Source: Variovorax beijingensis
GTDB taxonomy: Bacteria; Pseudomonadota; Gammaproteobacteria; Burkholderiales; Burkholderiaceae_C
Direction of reading: 5' to 3'
Length of the DNA: 64,000 nucleotides
NCBI RefSeq assembly: GCF_003951285.1
Contig: NZ_RXFQ01000020.1
Span: 1 to 64,000 of the forward strand
Made by a program: the position numbers and the translations under genes. The notes beneath the pieces are model-generated. The model saw nothing but the letters and a program-made list of their open reading frames with translations, had not been told where the DNA came from and did not search any database. Positions 51,874 to 61,516 of the stretch are shown in pieces; the stretch's first letter is position 1, and the number at the start of each line of letters is the position of its first letter.

Positions 51874-53919
51874 ATGGCTGATTCTTCCAATACGAAACTC
51901 CCGTTCCAGGCCGAAGTCGCGCAACTGCTGCACCTCGTCACGCATGCGCTCTACTCGAACAAGGAAATCTTCCTGCGAGAGCTGATCTCGAACGCATCGG
52001 ACGCCTGCGACAAGCTGCGCTTCGAGGCGCTCGACCATCCCGAGCTGTACGAGGACCAGACCGAACTGGACGTGCGGCTTTCCTTCGACAAGGCCGCGCG
52101 CACCATCACCATCACCGACAAGGGCATCGGCCTGTCGCGCCAGGAGGCCATCGAGAATCTCGGCACCATCGCCAAAAGTGGTACCAAAGACTTCGTGAGC
52201 AAGCTCAGCGGCGACCAGAAGGCCGACGCCCAGCTCATCGGCCAGTTCGGCGTGGGCTTCTATTCGGGCTTCATCGTGGCCGACAAGATCACGGTCGAAT
52301 CGCGCCGCGCGGGCCTGCCGCCCGAGCAGGGCGTGCGCTGGACGAGCGGCGGCGCGGGCGACTTCGAGGTGGCCGACATCACGCGCCCCGAGCGCGGCAC
52401 CCGCATCACGCTGCACCTGCGCGACGACGCCGACGAATACCTCAACGCCTGGAAGCTCAAGCAGATCGTCGGCAAGTACTCCGACCACATCTCGCTGCCC
52501 ATCCTCATGGAAAAGGAGGAGTGGAAGGAAGGCGAGAACGACCAGCCCGGCGACATGGTCAAGACCGGCGAATGGGAAACGGTCAACAAGGCCAACGCGC
52601 TCTGGAGCCGCCCCAAGAAGGACATCACGACCGAGCAGTACGAAGAGTTCTACAAGACCATCAGCCACGACTACGAGGCCCCGCTCGCCTGGAGCCACAA
52701 CCGCGTGGAGGGCAGCACCGAGTACACGCAGCTGCTCTACATCCCGTCGAAGGCGCCGTTCGACCTGTGGAACCGCGAGAAGAGCGCGGGCGTCAAGCTC
52801 TACGTGAAGCGCGTCTTCATCATGGACGATGCCGAGGCGCTGCTGCCCAGCTACCTGCGCTTCGTGAAGGGCGTGATCGACTCGTCCGACCTGCCGCTCA
52901 ACGTGAGCCGCGAGCTGCTGCAGGAAAGCCGCGACGTGAAGGCCATCCGCGAAGGCAGCACCAAGCGCGTGCTCGGCATGCTCGAAGACCTGGCGAAAAA
53001 GCAGAAGACCGCGCCCGAAAGCGCCGAAGGCAAGATCGACGTGGGCTCCGGCGAATCGGTGCCCGCACCCGATCCCACCGAAAGCGCGGCCGACGTCACC
53101 GACGTGGTCGACAAGAAAGCCACGCCGGCTGCCGAGGCAGCGGCCGAGTACGCCGACGAGTCCGGCAAGTACGCCAAGTTCTATGCAGAGTTCGGCGCCG
53201 TGCTCAAGGAGGGCCTGGGCGAAGACTTCGGCAACCGCGACCGCATCGCCAAGCTGCTGCGCTTCGCTTCCACCACGAGCGATGCGGTGAGCGTGAGCTT
53301 TGCCGACTACAAGGCGCGCATGAAGGAAGGCCAGGACGCGATCTACTACATCACGGCCGATACGCTCGCCGCCGCCAAGAACAGCCCGCAGCTCGAGGTC
53401 TTCAAGAAGAAGGGCATCGAGGTGCTGCTCATGACCGACCGCGTCGACGAGTGGGCGCTCAACTACCTCACCGAGTTCGACGGCACGCCGCTGCAGAGCG
53501 TGGCCAAGGGCGCGGTCGACCTGGGCAAGCTGCAGGACGAGGCCGAGAAGAAGGCCGCCGAGGAAGCCGCCGAATCCTTCAAGCCGCTGCTCGAGAAGCT
53601 CAAGGAAGCGCTCAAGGACAAGGCCGGCGACGTGCGCGTGACCACGCGCCTGGTCGATTCGCCAGCCTGCCTGGTGGTGCAGGACGGCGGCATGAGCACG
53701 CAGCTCGCGCGCATGCTCAAGCAGGCCGGCCAGCCCGCGCCCGACCTCAAGCCCGTGCTCGAAGTGAACGCCGAGCACGCGCTCGTGAAGAAGCTCGACG
53801 GCTCCGAGCATTTCGACGATCTTGCGAACATTCTTTTCGACCAGGCGCTGCTGGCCGAAGGCGGCCTGCCGGCCGATCCCGCGGCCTACGTGAGGCGCGT
53901 CAACGCGCTCCTGGTGTGA
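51874..53919 (+). CDS. htpG: Molecular chaperone HtpG (Hsp90)
   Basis: A 681-residue homodimeric ATP-dependent chaperone. N-terminal ATP-binding domain with the E-N-D-G Bergerat motifs: [45 protein letters not shown] and [14 protein letters not shown]. The middle domain begins near residue 220 with conserved arginine [14 protein letters not shown], and the C-terminal dimerisation domain ends in [12 protein letters not shown]. Slightly longer than E. coli HtpG (624) because of an alanine/glutamate-rich insert near residue 400 ([20 protein letters not shown]). The last base of its stop overlaps the start of the next frame (GTGA). Confidence 0.97.
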   Translation: MADSSNTKLPFQAEVAQLLHLVTHALYSNKEIFLRELISNASDACDKLRFEALDHPELYEDQTELDVRLSFDKAARTITITDKGIGLSRQEAIENLGTIAKSGTKDFVSKLSGDQKADAQLIGQFGVGFYSGFIVADKITVESRRAGLPPEQGVRWTSGGAGDFEVADITRPERGTRITLHLRDDADEYLNAWKLKQIVGKYSDHISLPILMEKEEWKEGENDQPGDMVKTGEWETVNKANALWSRPKKDITTEQYEEFYKTISHDYEAPLAWSHNRVEGSTEYTQLLYIPSKAPFDLWNREKSAGVKLYVKRVFIMDDAEALLPSYLRFVKGVIDSSDLPLNVSRELLQESRDVKAIREGSTKRVLGMLEDLAKKQKTAPESAEGKIDVGSGESVPAPDPTESAADVTDVVDKKATPAAEAAAEYADESGKYAKFYAEFGAVLKEGLGEDFGNRDRIAKLLRFASTTSDAVSVSFADYKARMKEGQDAIYYITADTLAAAKNSPQLEVFKKKGIEVLLMTDRVDEWALNYLTEFDGTPLQSVAKGAVDLGKLQDEAEKKAAEEAAESFKPLLEKLKEALKDKAGDVRVTTRLVDSPACLVVQDGGMSTQLARMLKQAGQPAPDLKPVLEVNAEHALVKKLDGSEHFDDLANILFDQALLAEGGLPADPAAYVRRVNALLV

Positions 53920-54503
53920 ACGCCCGGCCGCGCACCGCCCGTGCAGCCGCGGCCCTTGCGGCGGCGCTGCTGCTGGCAATGGTGAGCGGCTGTTCGCACT
54001 ATCACATCGGCATTCCGCTGGTGCCCGGGCTCTCGCTCGGGCTCGGCGCCACCAGGGACGGCAATTTCTCCGTCGGCCTGAACACCGGCTGGGGCCCGCT
54101 CGGCGCGGGCGTGGTGGTCAACGACACCGGCGTGGTGGCCGGCACGGCCGGCGTGGGAGTGGGCGTCGGCATCGGGCCCATCGGCACCGGCGTGGGCGTG
54201 GGCAAGAGCGTGGTGCTGCACGATCCCAATGCGGGAAAAACCGGCTATGCGCCTGCCGGAGGTGCCGCGCCGGTCACCGCGGCGGCCGCTGCGGGAGGAG
54301 TGCCTGTCGCTCCCGTGGCGCCGATCCCGCCGGGTGCACCGCCCGCTGCGCCGGTCACGGTTACCAAGGGCGGTGTGACCAGGCCGGTCGCCGCTCCCGC
54401 GCCGCAACCTTCAACGACGCGCGTGTCCTACCGCCCGTCCGCCAATGCAGCCGCCGCTGCGGCCGGCAGCCTCGGCACGCCGGGCAATCCCGTCGCGCCC
54501 TGA
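53916..54503 (+). CDS. Glycine-rich putative lipoprotein, coupled to htpG
   Basis: A 195-residue frame from GTG 53916, overlapping the htpG stop. The N-terminus ([26 protein letters not shown]) is a signal peptide with a lipobox and a cysteine at residue 27. The mature protein is very low in charge, glycine/valine-rich ([19 protein letters not shown]) and then proline/alanine-rich, suggesting an extended surface or periplasmic protein. Family unrecognised. Whether it is translated from GTG is inference; the frame and lipobox support a real gene. Confidence 0.6.
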   Translation: MNARPRTARAAAALAAALLLAMVSGCSHYHIGIPLVPGLSLGLGATRDGNFSVGLNTGWGPLGAGVVVNDTGVVAGTAGVGVGVGIGPIGTGVGVGKSVVLHDPNAGKTGYAPAGGAAPVTAAAAAGGVPVAPVAPIPPGAPPAAPVTVTKGGVTRPVAAPAPQPSTTRVSYRPSANAAAAAAGSLGTPGNPVAP

Positions 54504-54540
54504 TCGCCGCTGCCCGCGGCGCTGCGCTGGAGACCGCTCC

Positions 54541-55446
54541 TTGGAACTCAAGCAATGGCGATGCTTCGTCACGCTCGCCGAGATCGGCAACATCCGCCGC
54601 GCCGCCTCGCTGCTCGCCATCTCGCAGCCCGCGCTCAGCGTGCGGGTGCAGCGGCTCGAGGAAGCGCTGGGCTTTGCGCTGTTCGACCGGCAGGCGCGCG
54701 GCGTCCGGCTGACGGAGCAGGGCGCGCGCCTGCTGCCGCACGCGCGGCGGCTGCTGTCGCGCGCCGCCGAGACCGACGAGGCCGCGCGCGCCATCGGGCG
54801 CGGCGCCTTCGACCGGCTGGAGATCGGCGTCACGCCCATTGCGGCGCTGTCGTTCTTTCCCGACGCGATGCGTGCCTTTTCGGCCGCGCACCCGGGCGTG
54901 GTGCTGGCGCTCACCGAAGGCCTGTCGGACGAACTCGAGGAAGCCGTGGCGCACCGCAGGCTCGACCTGGCGGTGGTGCATCCGCCGTCCTCGCGCGACG
55001 ACCTCGTGGTGCGCGAGGTGGCCCGCGACCGCTTCATGGCCGTGATGCCGGCCGGCCATCCGCTCGCGGGCGCCGGGCGCATCGCGGCGGCGGACCTGCG
55101 CCAGCAGACGCTGGTCGGGGTGCGGCGCGACATCGGGCCGGTGGTGTTCGACCGCATCGCCGCCTACCTTGCGCGCGCCGGCATCACCACGCAGGTCAAC
55201 CAGTGCGCGAGCTCCTCGATCTCGCTCGTGGGGCTGGTGGCGGCCGGTGCGGGCATCGGGCTGGTGGTGGAATCGCTCGCCTGCATCGCGCGGCCCGACA
55301 TCCGCTTCGTTGCGCTGTCTGACGATCCGCCGAGTCTCGGCTATGCGATGTGCCACCGGCCCGACCTGCCGGCGGAGCTGCAGGGCGCGTTCATGCAGGC
55401 TTTCCATGCGCCCAAGGCGGGCGCCGACGTGCGGCCCGGATCATGA
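54541..55446 (+). CDS. LysR-family transcriptional regulator (TTG start)
   Basis: A 301-residue regulator beginning at TTG 54541 (MELKQWRCFVTLAEIGNIRR), with GGAGA 13 bases upstream; no ATG gives the conserved N-terminus. Winged helix RRAASLLAISQPALSVRVQRLEEALGF, then an effector domain ending near 55440. LysR genes of this type often regulate the divergent or downstream CoA enzymes. Its last six bases overlap the 3' end of the convergent CaiB gene. Confidence 0.88.
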   Translation: MELKQWRCFVTLAEIGNIRRAASLLAISQPALSVRVQRLEEALGFALFDRQARGVRLTEQGARLLPHARRLLSRAAETDEAARAIGRGAFDRLEIGVTPIAALSFFPDAMRAFSAAHPGVVLALTEGLSDELEEAVAHRRLDLAVVHPPSSRDDLVVREVARDRFMAVMPAGHPLAGAGRIAAADLRQQTLVGVRRDIGPVVFDRIAAYLARAGITTQVNQCASSSISLVGLVAAGAGIGLVVESLACIARPDIRFVALSDDPPSLGYAMCHRPDLPAELQGAFMQAFHAPKAGADVRPGS

Positions 55447-56586
55447 GCCGCCGGCGTCGGCCGCGGACTCCGGCAGGAAGCGCTCGCCCGGCGTGAGCGG
55501 CGCGTGCCGGTAGCTCGCCGGCGTGCGGCTGAGCTTCACCGGCGCGCCGATGCCGCGGTAGCCGCCTTCCATTTCCACCACCATTTCGCGATGCGCGGTG
55601 TGCGGATGCTCGAGCGCCGCATCCACCGGCAGCACCGGCGCGGCGGGCACGCCCGCGGCCATCAGCTGCTCGACCAGCGCACGGCCGTCGAACGTCGCCA
55701 TCGCCGCCTCCAGCTGCTGCTTGAGCCCCGCACGGTGCACCGAACGCGCGCCGGCCGTGCGGTAGAGCGGATCGTCGGCCAGCGCGGGCAGGCCGATGCA
55801 GCGGCACAGGCTCGCGAACTGGCGGTCGTTGCCCACCGCCACGAACACCGGGTCGGTGCCGGTGGCCAGCGCGTCGTAGGGATAGATGTTGGGATGCGCG
55901 TTGCCGGTGCGGCGCGGCTCGGTGCCATCCATGAACCAGTTGGCCGCATGCGGATGCAGCAGCGAGAGCCCGCTGTCGTACAGCGCGGCTTCCACGAACT
56001 GGCCGCGCCCGCTGCGGTTGCGCTCCTGCAGCGCGAGCAGCACGCCGATCACCGCATTGAGCCCGGTCACCATGTCGACCACCGGCAGGCCCACGCGCAG
56101 CGGGCCGCCGTCGGCCTCGCCGTTGATGCTCATGATGCCGGTCATGGCCTGCACCGCGGCGTCGTAGCCGGGCAGCGCGCCCAGCGGGCCATCGGCGCCG
56201 AAGCCCGAGACGCGGCACCACACGAGGCGCGGAAAGCGCGCCGAGAGCGCCTCGTAGCCGATGCCCCAGCGCTCCATGGTGCCGGTCTTGAAGTTCTCGA
56301 TCAGCACGTCGGCCTCGGCCACGAGCGCGAGCAGTGCTTCACGGCCTTCTTCCGTGGAGAAGTCCAGGTGCTGCACGCGCTTGTTGCGGTTCAGGCCGTG
56401 GTAGTACGAGGCCACGCCGTCCTTGAAGGGTGGGCCCCAGGTGCGCGTGTCGTCGCCCTGCGGCGGCTCGACCTTGAGCACGTCGGCGCCGTGGTCGCCG
56501 AGGATCTGGCCGCAATAGGGGCCACCGAGGATGCGCGAGATATCGAGGACGCGGATGCCGGCGAGGGCCCCTTGGGGTGATGTCAT
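55441..56586 (-). CDS. CaiB/BaiF-family CoA transferase
   Basis: A 381-residue class III CoA transferase starting at ATG 56586. Signature IRVLDISRILGGPYCGQILGDHGADVLKVEPPQGDDTR, the catalytic aspartate in LPGYDAAVQAMTG, and the GQGxxV-like RGQFVEAAL are present. It transfers CoA between carboxylic acids, for example carnitine, formate/oxalate or succinate-type donors. It is followed by no CoA ligase here; a Bug receptor gene (56722) lies upstream in the same direction with a 135-base gap, so a carboxylate uptake and activation unit is plausible. Confidence 0.9.
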   Translation of the reverse strand: MTSPQGALAGIRVLDISRILGGPYCGQILGDHGADVLKVEPPQGDDTRTWGPPFKDGVASYYHGLNRNKRVQHLDFSTEEGREALLALVAEADVLIENFKTGTMERWGIGYEALSARFPRLVWCRVSGFGADGPLGALPGYDAAVQAMTGIMSINGEADGGPLRVGLPVVDMVTGLNAVIGVLLALQERNRSGRGQFVEAALYDSGLSLLHPHAANWFMDGTEPRRTGNAHPNIYPYDALATGTDPVFVAVGNDRQFASLCRCIGLPALADDPLYRTAGARSVHRAGLKQQLEAAMATFDGRALVEQLMAAGVPAAPVLPVDAALEHPHTAHREMVVEMEGGYRGIGAPVKLSRTPASYRHAPLTPGERFLPESAADAGGS

Positions 56587-56721
56587 TTCGGTGTTCCGTG
56601 CTTTTGTCTGTTGGGGTATGTTCTTGGCGCTGTTGTTCGGGGCGCGTGCACAGGCCACCGGATACTCCCCTCCGCGAATGTCCCCCGTCGGCGGGATCGC
56701 GCCCCGGACAACAAGGCGAAA

Positions 56722-57708
56722 TCAATCCAGCTGCGCCCCCGACTTCTTCACGACGTCCTTCCACTTGGCCGACTCGCTCATGATGAACTGCCCGAGCTTC
56801 TGCGGCGAGGTGTCCGCCGAGGCCTCGAGGCCCTGCGCCGCGAACATCTGCTTCACCTTGGGCGAGTTCAGCACTTCGCCGAAGGCTTGATTGAGCCTGG
56901 CCACGCGGTCCGCGGGTGTGCCGGCCGGCGCGACGATGCCGAAGAACACGCTCACGTCGTAGCCCTTGTAGCCTTGCTCGGCAATCGTCGGCACCTCGGG
57001 CAGCGCCTGCGAGCGCGCGAGCGTCGCCACGCCCAGCGCGCGCAGCTTGCCGGCCTTCACGTAGGGCAGCGCGGTGAGGATGTCGGTGAAGGTCATGCTG
57101 ACCTGGTTGCCGAGCAGGTCGTTGAGCGCGGGGCCGGTGCCCTTGTAGGGGATGTGCTGCAGGTCGGTGCCGGCCACCGAGTTGAACAGCACGCCCGCCA
57201 GGTGCGACGAGGCGCCATTGCCCGACGACGCATAGCTGAGCTTGCCGGGGTTGGCCTTGGCGTAGGCGACCAGTTCCTTCACGTCCTTCACCGGCAGCGC
57301 GGGGTTCACCACCAGGATGTTCGGCAGGTAGCCGACCTGGATCACCGGCGCGAAGCTCTTGACCGGGTCGTAGCTGATCTTGCGGTAGAGGCTCGCGTTG
57401 ATGGCGAGCGGGCCCGAGGTGCCGAACAGCAGCGTGTGGCCGTCGGCCTCGGCGCGCGCCACGTAGTCGGCGCCGATGTTGCCGCCCGCGCCCGCGCGGT
57501 TCTCCACGATCATGGGCTGGCCGAGGCGGTCCTTCATCTCGGCGGCCAGCGTGCGGGCCATGGCATCGGTCGGGCCGCCGGGCGGGAAGGGCACGACCAG
57601 CACCAGGGGCTTGGAAGGGAAGGGTCCCTGGGCCTGTGCGGCGGGAGCGGCGCCCAGCAGCGCGGCGCAGGCGGCGAGGGCCGCGAAGAAGGGGGTGAGG
57701 TGTCGCAA
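56722..57708 (-). CDS. Bug-family tripartite tricarboxylate transporter substrate-binding protein (TTG start)
   Basis: A 328-residue periplasmic receptor. The start is TTG 57708 (MRHLTPFFAALAACAALLGA), supported by GGAG upstream (eight bases) and by the signal peptide ending PAAQAQ. Bug hallmark KPLVLVVPFPPGGPTDAMARTLAAEM, ENRAGAGGNIGADYVARAEADGH, and VPYKGTGPALNDLLG-type loop (IPYKGTGPALNDLLGNQV). No membrane components nearby. It lies between the CoA transferase and the acyl-CoA dehydrogenase genes on one strand, so it probably supplies the acid they metabolise. Confidence 0.88.
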   Translation of the reverse strand: MRHLTPFFAALAACAALLGAAPAAQAQGPFPSKPLVLVVPFPPGGPTDAMARTLAAEMKDRLGQPMIVENRAGAGGNIGADYVARAEADGHTLLFGTSGPLAINASLYRKISYDPVKSFAPVIQVGYLPNILVVNPALPVKDVKELVAYAKANPGKLSYASSGNGASSHLAGVLFNSVAGTDLQHIPYKGTGPALNDLLGNQVSMTFTDILTALPYVKAGKLRALGVATLARSQALPEVPTIAEQGYKGYDVSVFFGIVAPAGTPADRVARLNQAFGEVLNSPKVKQMFAAQGLEASADTSPQKLGQFIMSESAKWKDVVKKSGAQLD

Positions 57709-57739
57709 GGTGATGTCTCCGTTTTTCTGTTGTCGTGAA

Positions 57740-59464
57740 TCAGGCCGTGGCCCTGGCGGTGCGCGTGGTGGCCGGACCGTTCCAATCCGCGGGCATCGCG
57801 TCGGGCGCGAGCGGGTCGCGCGGCAGCACGCGGTGCAGCAGCACCAGCCGGGCCCAGCGCAGGCGCGGGGCCGAACCGCTGCGCGCGGCCTCCCAGGCCA
57901 TCGCGATGCTGCTCGTGCAGTGGTAGAGCGCCGAGGCAGCCTGGCGCGCCAGCACGTCGCCGCCTTCGCGCGCGGCGGTCTCGGCCAGCGCGGCGGCGCG
58001 CGCCAGTGCATCGCGCAGCGCCTTTGCAAAGGCCGGTGGCAGTTCCGCATCGGCCAGCAGCTGCTCGCAGTGCGTGCGCAGCACCGGCAGCGAGCCTTCG
58101 CGCTTCACCGCGCGGATCACGTCCAGCGCCACGATGTTGCTCGTGCCCTCCCAGATCGAGCCCAGATGCGCATCGCGAACGAGCCGCGGATCGCTCCATT
58201 CCTCGATGTAGCCGCAGCCGCCGCGCACTTCCATCGCATCGCCCGTGACCTTGCGCGCGTCGCGGCAGGCGCGGAACTTGATGAGCGGCGTGAGGATGCG
58301 CAGCAGTGCGTAGGCATCGGGCTCGCCGGCGTCGGAGCGCGCGAGCGCCAGCGCCGTCTGGCACACCATGGTGCGCGCCTGTTCGGCCGGCAGGCGCAGC
58401 TTGTCGAGCTGGCGCTGCATCAGCGGCATCTGCTCGAGCGTGCGGCCGAAGGCGCGGCGCTCGGCGGCGATGTACTCGGCCTCGGCCACCGCGCGGCGCA
58501 TCAGGCCGGCGGCGCGCACGCCGTTCGACAGGCGCGAGTTGTTGACCATGTCGGCCATCTGCACGAAGCCGCGGCCTTCTTCGCCCACCAGGTACGCGAC
58601 GGCGCCTTCGAGCCGGATCTCGCCGCTGGCCATGGAGCGCGTACCCAGCTTGTCCTTCAGGCGAATGATGCGGTAGTGGTTGAGGCTGCCGTCCTCGAGC
58701 CGGCGCGGCAGCAGGAACAGCGACACGCCCTTCATGCCAGGCAGGCCGTTCTCGGCGCGCGCGAGCACCATCGCGAAGTCGGCATCGGGGTTGGAGCAGA
58801 ACCACTTGTCGCCACTGAGGCGCCAGCTGCCATCCGTCTCCTGCCGCGCCATCGTCGCGGTGGCCGCGATGTCGGAGCCCGCGGCCTGCTCGGTCATGAA
58901 CATCGCACCCTGCGCAAGCTCGTCGAAGTCGAGCGAAGTCAGGCGCGGCAGGAAGCGCGCCACCAGCTCGGGGCTCGCGAACTTCTTGAGCGTGCGCGTG
59001 AGCGAGTCGGTCATCGAGACCGGGCAGCACAGGCCGAACTCGGCCTGCACGAAGAGATAGGTCAGCACGTACTTGACCAGCGGCGGCATCCTGCCCTTCC
59101 AGCCCAGCGTCTCGTCGCGGTGGGACATCGCGGCCAGGCCGAATTCACTGAGCGCGAGGCGTTCCATCTCCACGTAGGCCGGGTGCTTGACGATCTTCTG
59201 CTCGTCCAGGCCGGTGCGGGTGCGCTGCTTCAGCGTGGGCGGGTTGCGGTCGGCGGTGCCGGCCAGGTCGTCGAGCGGGCCGCCCGCGAGGCCGCCCAGG
59301 CGCTCGAAGTGCGGCTGCATGTGGGCCAGCAGGTCGGCGGGCAGGTAGAGCGCGAGCAGCGTGTGCAGCTCGGTGTCGGTGCTGAACAGGTTCTGGCCGT
59401 GGCGGTCGGGAATGGGGTGGGCGTGCGCGGCTTCTGGCGCGGCGTGTGCGGCGTTGTCGGACAT
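57740..59464 (-). CDS. Acyl-CoA dehydrogenase, AidB-like
   Basis: A 574-residue flavoprotein starting at ATG 59464 with AGGAG about eight bases upstream. It has the acyl-CoA dehydrogenase FAD motifs (FMTEQAAGSDIAATAT, WFCSNPDADF), and the long C-terminal part with CGYIEEWSDPRLVRDAHLGSIWEGTSNIVALDVIR is typical of the AidB/ACAD11-like branch (RVYGG-YEEW-like). These proteins oxidise branched or aromatic acyl-CoA or act in alkylation stress. It is divergent from LysR 59556 and in the same direction as the Bug/CaiB genes; a common acyl-CoA pathway is inferred. Confidence 0.87.
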   Translation of the reverse strand: MSDNAAHAAPEAAHAHPIPDRHGQNLFSTDTELHTLLALYLPADLLAHMQPHFERLGGLAGGPLDDLAGTADRNPPTLKQRTRTGLDEQKIVKHPAYVEMERLALSEFGLAAMSHRDETLGWKGRMPPLVKYVLTYLFVQAEFGLCCPVSMTDSLTRTLKKFASPELVARFLPRLTSLDFDELAQGAMFMTEQAAGSDIAATATMARQETDGSWRLSGDKWFCSNPDADFAMVLARAENGLPGMKGVSLFLLPRRLEDGSLNHYRIIRLKDKLGTRSMASGEIRLEGAVAYLVGEEGRGFVQMADMVNNSRLSNGVRAAGLMRRAVAEAEYIAAERRAFGRTLEQMPLMQRQLDKLRLPAEQARTMVCQTALALARSDAGEPDAYALLRILTPLIKFRACRDARKVTGDAMEVRGGCGYIEEWSDPRLVRDAHLGSIWEGTSNIVALDVIRAVKREGSLPVLRTHCEQLLADAELPPAFAKALRDALARAAALAETAAREGGDVLARQAASALYHCTSSIAMAWEAARSGSAPRLRWARLVLLHRVLPRDPLAPDAMPADWNGPATTRTARATA

Positions 59465-59519
59465 GCGTTTGTCTCCTGGGTTCGCCGCATTGTTGGTTTC
59501 CAGACGATCCGTGTCTAAT

Positions 59520-59540
59520 ATCGAATTGGTCTTGTTCGAT
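59520..59540. promoter_or_regulatory. Candidate LysR operator between acyl-CoA dehydrogenase and LysR genes
   Basis: ATCGAA (59520-59525) and TTCGAT (59535-59540) form a perfect dyad with a 9-base spacer in the 91-base divergent gap, 16 bases from the LysR ATG. The 15-base centre-to-centre spacing and T-N11-A content fit LysR binding sites. Confidence 0.6.
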
Positions 59541-59555
59541 TCGATTTGCCTATTC

Positions 59556-60458
59556 ATGGAACTGCGACACCTGCGCTACTTTTCCGTGCTGGCCGAGGAG
59601 CTGCACTTCGGGCGCGCCGCGCGGCGCCTGTCGATCTCGCAGCCGCCGCTGTCGGTGGCCATCCGCCAGCTCGAGGAGTCGGTGGGCGCGCGGCTGTTCG
59701 AGCGCAACAGCAAGGAGGTGCGCCTCACGCATGCGGGCGAGGCGCTGCGCATCTCGGCGCGGCGGCTGCTCCTGCAGGCGGAAGAGGCAGCGCTGGAGGC
59801 GCGCGACGTGGCCAGCGGCTCGGCCGGGCGCCTGCGCATCGGCTTCGTCGGCGCGATGCTCTACCGCGGCCTGCCGCAGGCGCTGCGTGCGTTCCAGGCC
59901 AGGCACCCGGCGGTGCGCATCACGCTCGCCGAACTCAATTCAGGCGTGCAGATCGCCGAGCTGCTGCACGACCGGCTCGACCTGGGCTTCGTGCATACCA
60001 GCCGCATGCCGCCCGAGCTGCAGCACCGGCTGCTGCTGTCGGAGCCTTTCGTGTGCTGCCTGCCCTCGGGCCACGCGCTCGCGCGCAAGCGCGTGCTGGC
60101 GCCGGCCGACCTGCGCAACCAACCCTTCGTGCTGTTCTCGCGCGAGGCCTCGCCCGACTACCACGAGCGCATCCTGTCGATCTGCGCGGACGCCGGCTTC
60201 CTGCCCGAGGTGCGGCACGAGGTGCGCCACTGGCTCGCGGTGGTCTCGCTGGTGTCGCAGGGCATGGGCGTGGCGCTGGTGCCGCAGGCCATGCGGCATT
60301 CGGCCCTGCGCGGGGCGGTGTTCCGCCCGCTCGACCGCGACGTGGCGCAGTCGGAGGCCTACGGTGTGTGGCGCAGCGGGCCGCCGAACGTGCTGGCCGA
60401 ACGGCTGCTGCAGGGCGTGGAGGAAAGCCTCGCTACCGAGGCCCGTTCTCAGGCGTAG
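59556..60458 (+). CDS. LysR-family transcriptional regulator
   Basis: A 300-residue regulator starting at ATG 59556 (MELRHLRYFSVLAEELHFGRAARRLSISQPPLSVAIRQLEESVG), the winged helix of the BenM/CatM-like LysR subgroup. The effector domain follows with LRIGFVGAMLYRGLPQALRAFQ and LLLSEPFVCCLPSGHALARKR. It is divergent from the AidB-like gene and presumably controls it, with a CoA ester or acid as inducer by analogy. Its end overlaps the convergent kinase gene by ten bases. Confidence 0.9.
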   Translation: MELRHLRYFSVLAEELHFGRAARRLSISQPPLSVAIRQLEESVGARLFERNSKEVRLTHAGEALRISARRLLLQAEEAALEARDVASGSAGRLRIGFVGAMLYRGLPQALRAFQARHPAVRITLAELNSGVQIAELLHDRLDLGFVHTSRMPPELQHRLLLSEPFVCCLPSGHALARKRVLAPADLRNQPFVLFSREASPDYHERILSICADAGFLPEVRHEVRHWLAVVSLVSQGMGVALVPQAMRHSALRGAVFRPLDRDVAQSEAYGVWRSGPPNVLAERLLQGVEESLATEARSQA

Positions 60459-61483
60459 AGCGGCTCTTCCGCCATCTGCTCGCACTGCTCCTGCAGCACG
60501 AGGATCTGGCCCTTCCAGTAGTCGCTGGAGCCGAACCACGGAAAGTTGATCGGGAAGATCGGATCTTCCCAGCGCCGCGCGAGCCAGGCGCTGTAGTGGA
60601 TGAGCCGCAGGGTGCGCAGCGGCTCGATCAGCGCGAGTTCGCGGCGGTCGAATTCGCGGAACTGCTCGTAGCCGTCGAGCAGCCCCGAGAGCTGCGAGGT
60701 GCGCTGTGCGCGCTCGCCCGACAGCAGCATCCAGAGGTCCTGCACCGCGAAGCCGGTGCGCGCATCGTCCAGGTCGACGAAGTGCGGGCCGCCGCCGGGC
60801 CGGTCGGTGGGTGTCCACAGGATGTTGCCGGGATGCACGTCGCCGTGCAGGCGCAGCTTGCGCGGCTTGAAATCGGACGCCGGGGCGTTCACCGCCAGCG
60901 CCGTGGCGGCAATCATGTCCAGTGCTTCGTTGCAGGCCTTTTCCCAGTCGCGCTGCACGTCGAGCGGCACCTTATCGTTGGCCAGCAGCCAGTCGCGCGA
61001 GGCGATGCCGAAGGTCTGCAGGTCGAGCGCGGGCCGGGCCTCGAAAGGCCTGGCGCTGCCCACGGTGTGGATGCGCGCGAGAAAGCGGCCGACCCATTCG
61101 AGCACTTCGAAATCGTCCAGCTCCGGCGCCCGGCCGCCGCGGTAGGGGCTCACGCTGAAGGCGAAGCCGCCGTGGCGGTGCAGCGTGCTGCCGTCGAAGG
61201 CCAGCGGCGCCACGGCGGGCACTTCGGCGGCCGCCAGTTCGAGCGAGAAGCCGTGCTCCTCGAGGATCTCGGCTTCGCTCCAGCGCTCGGGGCGGTAGAA
61301 CTTGACCACCACTGCACTGCGGTCTTCCAGGAACACCTGGTAGACCCGGTTCTCGTACGAGTTGAGGCCCGTGAGCCGGCCGTCGCCGTGCAGGCCGAGC
61401 GTTGCCAGGGCGTCCAGCACCACGTCGGGCGTGAGGTTCTCGTAGGGATGGGTATTCGCGGGCGCTGCGGGGGAAAGGGTCAT
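60449..61483 (-). CDS. srkA: Stress response kinase A (SrkA/RdoA)-like protein kinase
   Basis: A 344-residue aminoglycoside-phosphotransferase-fold protein kinase. SrkA features are visible: DGRLTGLNSYENRVYQV, ATP-lysine region VVVKFYRPERWSEAEILEEHGF, catalytic loop RLHGDVHPGNILW with aspartate and asparagine, and metal-binding VDLDDARTG. The ending WEDPIFPINFPWFGSSDYW is the SrkA tail. It is thought to counter programmed-death toxin activity and oxidative stress. Alone in orientation, its 3' end is shared with LysR 59556. Confidence 0.9.
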   Translation of the reverse strand: MTLSPAAPANTHPYENLTPDVVLDALATLGLHGDGRLTGLNSYENRVYQVFLEDRSAVVVKFYRPERWSEAEILEEHGFSLELAAAEVPAVAPLAFDGSTLHRHGGFAFSVSPYRGGRAPELDDFEVLEWVGRFLARIHTVGSARPFEARPALDLQTFGIASRDWLLANDKVPLDVQRDWEKACNEALDMIAATALAVNAPASDFKPRKLRLHGDVHPGNILWTPTDRPGGGPHFVDLDDARTGFAVQDLWMLLSGERAQRTSQLSGLLDGYEQFREFDRRELALIEPLRTLRLIHYSAWLARRWEDPIFPINFPWFGSSDYWKGQILVLQEQCEQMAEEPLYA

Positions 61484-61516
61484 GCGGCGATTGTCGCTAC
61501 CCTGGCCCCCGGAATG

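Noticed and set aside
51838-53979. Long antisense reading frame of about 700 codons opposite htpG
   Set aside because: It is the reverse frame of a well-conserved gene in GC-rich DNA and has histidine/valine/glycine-biased composition with no recognisable domain.
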